6,928 bases of DNA. It comes from Patescibacteria group bacterium (GTDB taxonomy: Bacteria > Patescibacteriota > Patescibacteriia > 2-12-FULL-60-25). The stretch covers positions 1 through 6,928 of the forward strand of contig JAHIUG010000070.1 of assembly GCA_018817245.1 (NCBI GenBank). Reading direction: 5' to 3'. The translations under genes and the position numbers were made by a program. The notes under the pieces were generated by a model, which did no database searches, was not told the DNA's origin, and saw only the letters and a list, made by a program, of their open reading frames with translations. Below, piece after piece: positions 4,672-6,928 of this stretch (position 1 is the first letter of the stretch; each line of letters opens with the position of its first letter).

Positions 4672-5346
4672 TCACAAAGATCTACTCAAGCCAGCCAAGA
4701 CAACATTGCTCAACTCCTCTGCTCCATTGGTCTTGTATGCTCGACAAAATTCGAATTCTCGAAATACATCTAGCTTGATTGCCAGTTCACATTGGGCCGA
4801 ATATGCTTCCATCTCAGATTTCAGAAGAATCTCGACTACATCAGCCGGATACTGTACCGGTCTATCGATCGTAGCTAACCATTCCGGATACCGCTTTTCG
4901 CGTTGTTGTTTGATATGGATCCACTCATGGTAAATGACCAATTGTTTGTAAAGCCTAGATAGAGAAGAATCCAACAAATCCTGAATCGCATAATTGAGTA
5001 CAAGAACTCTTTCGCCATTTTTCGGGTCTTGTGCATATACGACATTCGCTTGCGTATTAGGCGCGCTTTTCAACTGTTGAAACGTCAATCCTATTTCACC
5101 ACGAATGATCAAATCGTTCAGATCGTTTCTGATCTCTTGATGCGGATGAGTCTGGATAAGATCCTTCATAACTGAATAGGGATTAGCTTCTTGAGACAGT
5201 TTAGCCTCAGATCGAGTTGAACTAACCGTTTTTGAAGCCACCCTCTTGTCACTTGCACTTGCGGCAAAGTATGAATATAACGACATCACAACGAGAACAA
5301 AAACCAAAATTTTATAAGGAGCTCTGCCTTTTTTCTTCGTGTTCAT
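4672..5346 (-). CDS. Membrane-anchored putative zinc metalloprotease (HExxH)
   Basis: A 224-residue protein starting MNTKKKGRAPYKILVFVLV. Basic residues followed by a hydrophobic segment at about 11-30 give a signal anchor or uncleaved signal peptide, placing the rest outside the membrane. After a Ser/Lys-rich linker comes a helical domain with HEWIH at 140-144 (VIYHEWIHIKQQ), the zinc-binding HExxH signature. About 35 residues later SEMEAYSAQCELA supplies a candidate third ligand (Glu178 or Glu180), as in gluzincin-like families that read HExxH...E..AY. Two cysteines (186 and 201) might form a disulfide. The substrate is unknown, and a bacterial cell-surface or neighbour-cell target is speculation. 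An ATG at 5364 would add six residues, but AAGGAG (5358-5353) lies 6 nt before ATG 5346, which decides the start. It is a single-gene unit with its own promoter and terminator. Confidence 0.82.
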   Translation of the reverse strand: MNTKKKGRAPYKILVFVLVVMSLYSYFAASASDKRVASKTVSSTRSEAKLSQEANPYSVMKDLIQTHPHQEIRNDLNDLIIRGEIGLTFQQLKSAPNTQANVVYAQDPKNGERVLVLNYAIQDLLDSSLSRLYKQLVIYHEWIHIKQQREKRYPEWLATIDRPVQYPADVVEILLKSEMEAYSAQCELAIKLDVFREFEFCRAYKTNGAEELSNVVLAGLSRSL

Positions 5347-5352
5347 TTCACT

Positions 5353-5358
5353 CTCCTT
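5353..5358 (-). promoter_or_regulatory. Shine-Dalgarno that sets the metalloprotease start
   Basis: AAGGAG on the minus strand, 6 nt before ATG 5346. It would lie inside the coding sequence if ATG 5364 were used, and that ATG has no comparable site upstream. Confidence 0.8.
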
Positions 5359-5381
5359 TTCCATGTTTACCGAACGAGCAG

Positions 5382-5410
5382 AACCTATACTATTTTTTGA
5401 TTTTTGTCAA
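5382..5410 (-). promoter_or_regulatory. Promoter of the metalloprotease gene
   Basis: On the minus strand a perfect TTGACA (5410-5405) has TAGGTT (5387-5382) after 17 bp; TATAGG (5389-5384) after 15 bp is an alternative -10. A second TTGACA lies 13 bp upstream (5423-5418), inside the preceding terminator, without a good -10. Confidence 0.55.
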
Positions 5411-5420
5411 GTCTAAATGT

Positions 5421-5452
5421 CAAAAAGATGAAACGAGTGCTTCATCTTTTTT
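5421..5452 (-). terminator. Terminator of the 91-residue protein gene, bidirectional
   Basis: The 11-bp arms AAAAAGATGAA (5422-5432) and TTCATCTTTTT (5441-5451) enclose an 8-base loop. On the minus strand it starts 10 bp after the TAG stop and ends in a five-T run. The A/T symmetry lets it work on either strand. The stem is AT-rich, so efficiency may be modest. Confidence 0.7.
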
Positions 5453-5461
5453 AGTTGAGTT

Positions 5462-5737
5462 CTAAAGACTATTCTTCTTTTTCTGAATCCTGTTACATTC
5501 CTCTAGTGGACGTTCGTCGCACTCATAAGAACCATAAGGCAGTTCGTCAGTTTTCCTGCATACAATACAGGTGAATTGCCCCAATAGCTGCGCTTTGCCA
5601 TAACCGCATTGACGACTCAAAGATGCGATTGCGTTTTCGGAAATTTCCGAAGTTTCAAACTTGAAATTAATCACGAAAATTGTAATTACCAAAGCAACAA
5701 TGGCTGCCAGATACAAAAACAGATTTCTTTTAATCAC
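5462..5737 (-). CDS. Small membrane-anchored five-cysteine protein, unknown function
   Basis: A 91-residue protein starting MIKRNLFLYLAAIVALVITI. It has one N-terminal membrane segment (about 6-24) after a short basic stretch, so the remainder is probably exported. The outer part has five cysteines (44, 57, 60, 73, 81), including CIVC at 57-60, and ends in a basic IQKKKNSL tail. CxxC could be a disulfide or a metal site; with five cysteines one is left unpaired or forms an intermolecular bond. I do not recognise the family. The start is GTG 5737, supported by AGGAG (5748-5744) 6 nt upstream. It lies upstream of the metalloprotease gene on the same strand but has its own terminator. A functional link between the two exported proteins is only a possibility. 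Confidence 0.75.
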   Translation of the reverse strand: MIKRNLFLYLAAIVALVITIFVINFKFETSEISENAIASLSRQCGYGKAQLLGQFTCIVCRKTDELPYGSYECDERPLEECNRIQKKKNSL

Positions 5738-5776
5738 GGTTCTCTCCTCTTTTGTAATTGATGGGCACTATATATA

Positions 5777-5805
5777 CAGCTATCAAATTTAGACCTCTTT
5801 GTCAA
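5777..5805 (-). promoter_or_regulatory. Candidate promoter of the 91-residue protein gene
   Basis: On the minus strand a perfect TTGACA (5805-5800) has TAGCTG (5782-5777) after 17 bp, a weak -10. Better TATA-like sequences (5776-5771) are 23 bp away, too far for standard spacing. Confidence 0.4.
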
Positions 5806-5844
5806 TCAATAATTACCTGCCTAATTTAAGCCAAAAAAATTACG

Positions 5845-5853
5845 TTATCCACA
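5845..5853 (+). other. Single perfect DnaA box
   Basis: TTATCCACA matches the DnaA-box consensus TTATNCACA exactly. It sits in the 306-bp region without genes (5738-6043). I found no second box, no dnaA or dnaN, and no 13-mer array, so this does not establish an origin. A chance match is possible. Confidence 0.35.
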
Positions 5854-5867
5854 CCGAAAAATAACAT

Positions 5868-5899
5868 CCGGTACCTGGTACCTGAGTACCTGGTACCGG
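5868..5899. repeat. GGTACCT tandem/palindromic repeat
   Basis: Four consecutive units based on GGTACCT (starting 5870, 5877, 5884 and 5892; the third has an extra base, GAGTACCT) form an imperfect palindrome. CCGGTACC (5868-5875) pairs with GGTACCGG (5892-5899); after a T-T mismatch five more pairs form (5877-5881 with 5886-5890), with loop CTGA. A run of G and ACAGGTGTG follow. It resembles REP-type extragenic palindromes, but no transposase is present. It lies 70 bp upstream of the next promoter. Confidence 0.7.
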
Positions 5900-5969
5900 G
5901 GGGACAGGTGTGCGTAGTCTTTTGTCGATAAACATTGCTTTCTTGTTCTTTTGTTCTTGGTAAAATGGG

Positions 5970-5998
5970 TTGACAAAAGCCCAATTTTCTGATAGATT
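5970..5998 (+). promoter_or_regulatory. Promoter of the radical SAM gene
   Basis: A perfect TTGACA (5970-5975), a 17-bp spacer and TAGATT (5993-5998) predict a start near 6005 and a leader of about 39 nt. The small palindrome TCAAC-C-GTTGA (5998-6008) covers the start site and could be an operator. TTGTTCTT is tandemly repeated just upstream (5943-5958). Confidence 0.65.
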
Positions 5999-6043
5999 CA
6001 ACCGTTGATCTTTTTACAACTTTTCACTCAAGAGGAGGGTGCC

Positions 6044-6928
6044 ATGAAAGAAATCAACGCTGTTCAAAAATTGGTCGGTATAATTCATCGTTTGCATGAT
6101 GGTATTGTCAACCTAAACGCAGCCAAAAGGCAGGCCTGTGAAGTGTTTCGGAGCGTAGAAACCATTTTGGATGAAGGTATGTTTAATTTGGCTTTCCCTG
6201 TCTTAGTTGAATACTTTTTCAACCCGACAAAAAAAGCCGAAACGATTCTACAAGGACAGAAAATCTCAAGGGATGGCTTGTTGGCCGGACATCGTTTTGT
6301 GAGAAGGTCAAAGCTCACAAAGATGATGTTTTTTAGTAACCAATACCCAAGACCTTTGCTTGTTAAATCCGCCGCAGATCTACTCGGTTTCACGCAACAG
6401 AATCCTCAATATTTACCCAAAATCCTGCGAAAAGAAATGGTGGGGCCGATGATGCTTGAAATTCATCCTACCGATGCTATGTGCATTTACAGATGCCAAA
6501 TGTGTATTTGGTGCGGTGGTCAGAAACACATGACCCCCATTGCCGATTTCTACGGAGCAGAGCGACTACTTACTACAGATAAATGGTGCGGAATTTTGGA
6601 AGAAACAAAAGGTTTGGGTACCCAACAGATAATATTCTCCGGTGGTGGCGAAACCCTGCTTTCGCAGGCTAAAGTCAAGCCAGTTCTGGACAAAGCTAAC
6701 TACATTGGGCTTGATACAATGATTTATACCAACGGAAGGATGCTTTATAATGCGGACCCAGCATTGTTGGATTCCATCTTAAGCTCTACCTGGCTGAGAG
6801 TTAGTCTACATGCGGCCACGCCTGAAATTTACTCAAGGCTAATCAATCGACCTCTGGGGGCTAATGATCTGGAATCCGTATTGGACGGAATTCGTAAAAT
6901 CGTTAGCCTTAATAGACAAAGAGGGGGG
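6044..6928 (+). CDS. Radical SAM protein, 5' part
   Basis: The frame is open from ATG 6044 to the right edge (295 residues), so the C-terminus is missing. AGGAGG (6033-6038) lies 5 nt before the ATG, the strongest Shine-Dalgarno in the window. The radical SAM motif CxxxCxxC is present as CIYRCQMC (Cys147, 151, 154), which binds the [4Fe-4S] cluster that cleaves S-adenosylmethionine. A further cysteine follows at 157 (CIWCGG). FSGGGETLL (198-206) fits the GGE motif for SAM binding. IGLDTMIYTNGRML and RVSLHAATPEIYSRL (252-266) fit later strands of the barrel. About 135 residues precede the cluster motif, mostly helical, without a recognised domain. The substrate is unknown. No precursor peptide or partner gene is visible in the window, but downstream genes are cut off. 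Confidence 0.88.
   Translation, partial: MKEINAVQKLVGIIHRLHDGIVNLNAAKRQACEVFRSVETILDEGMFNLAFPVLVEYFFNPTKKAETILQGQKISRDGLLAGHRFVRRSKLTKMMFFSNQYPRPLLVKSAADLLGFTQQNPQYLPKILRKEMVGPMMLEIHPTDAMCIYRCQMCIWCGGQKHMTPIADFYGAERLLTTDKWCGILEETKGLGTQQIIFSGGGETLLSQAKVKPVLDKANYIGLDTMIYTNGRMLYNADPALLDSILSSTWLRVSLHAATPEIYSRLINRPLGANDLESVLDGIRKIVSLNRQRGG

Noticed and set aside
5347..5364. Upstream ATG 5364 as the metalloprotease start
   Set aside because: It has no Shine-Dalgarno sequence, and using it would put the AAGGAG site of ATG 5346 inside the coding sequence.
5821..5912. Replication origin
   Set aside because: Only one DnaA box is present and no replication genes are nearby.
6085..6393. Minus-strand ORF of 102 codons
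   Set aside because: It is antisense to the radical SAM gene, which has a strong Shine-Dalgarno sequence and clear motifs.

Overview
The window looks like a chromosomal fragment of a Candidate Phyla Radiation (Patescibacteria) bacterium, probably in the Paceibacteria/Parcubacteria range. I infer this from a NusA with a charged insertion in its N-terminal domain and a long Lys/Glu tail, a short YidC without a periplasmic domain, and a partial gene at the left edge that resembles a winged-helix/nucleotidyltransferase-like family I associate with these genomes. No database search was possible, so placement is by recalled family resemblance. Standard stops are used, including TGA.

Left part (1-2930), minus strand: a nusA-yidC pair shares one likely promoter (2902-2930). 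It is followed by an intrinsic terminator (405-427) and a separately promoted partial gene that runs off the left edge. The nusA leader carries a 5'-end hairpin and then two inverted arrays of a strictly 7-bp-periodic repeat (2762-2859). The nusA promoter and a strong plus-strand promoter share their -35 bases.

Middle (2924-4600): the plus-strand promoter drives a single gene (3028-3786). Its protein reads as a sigma54-activator-type AAA+ domain that has lost Walker A, Walker B acidic residues and the GAFTGA loop, so it is probably a pseudo-ATPase. Two abutting hairpins end this unit and overlap the 3' end of a convergent Nudix hydrolase gene. The Nudix gene overlaps a small upstream ORF and has a textbook minus-strand terminator inside its own first codons.

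Right part (4600-6928): two separate minus-strand units encode membrane-anchored exported proteins, a putative HExxH zinc metalloprotease (4672-5346) and a 91-residue five-cysteine protein (5462-5737). Each has a good Shine-Dalgarno sequence and its own terminator. A 306-bp intergenic region follows, with one perfect DnaA box and a GGTACCT-based palindromic repeat. A radical SAM gene (6044 onward) then runs off the right edge.

nusA and yidC link transcription elongation and membrane protein insertion as housekeeping functions. The other genes look like independent accessory units. I found no RNA gene, CRISPR array, transposase or integrase.
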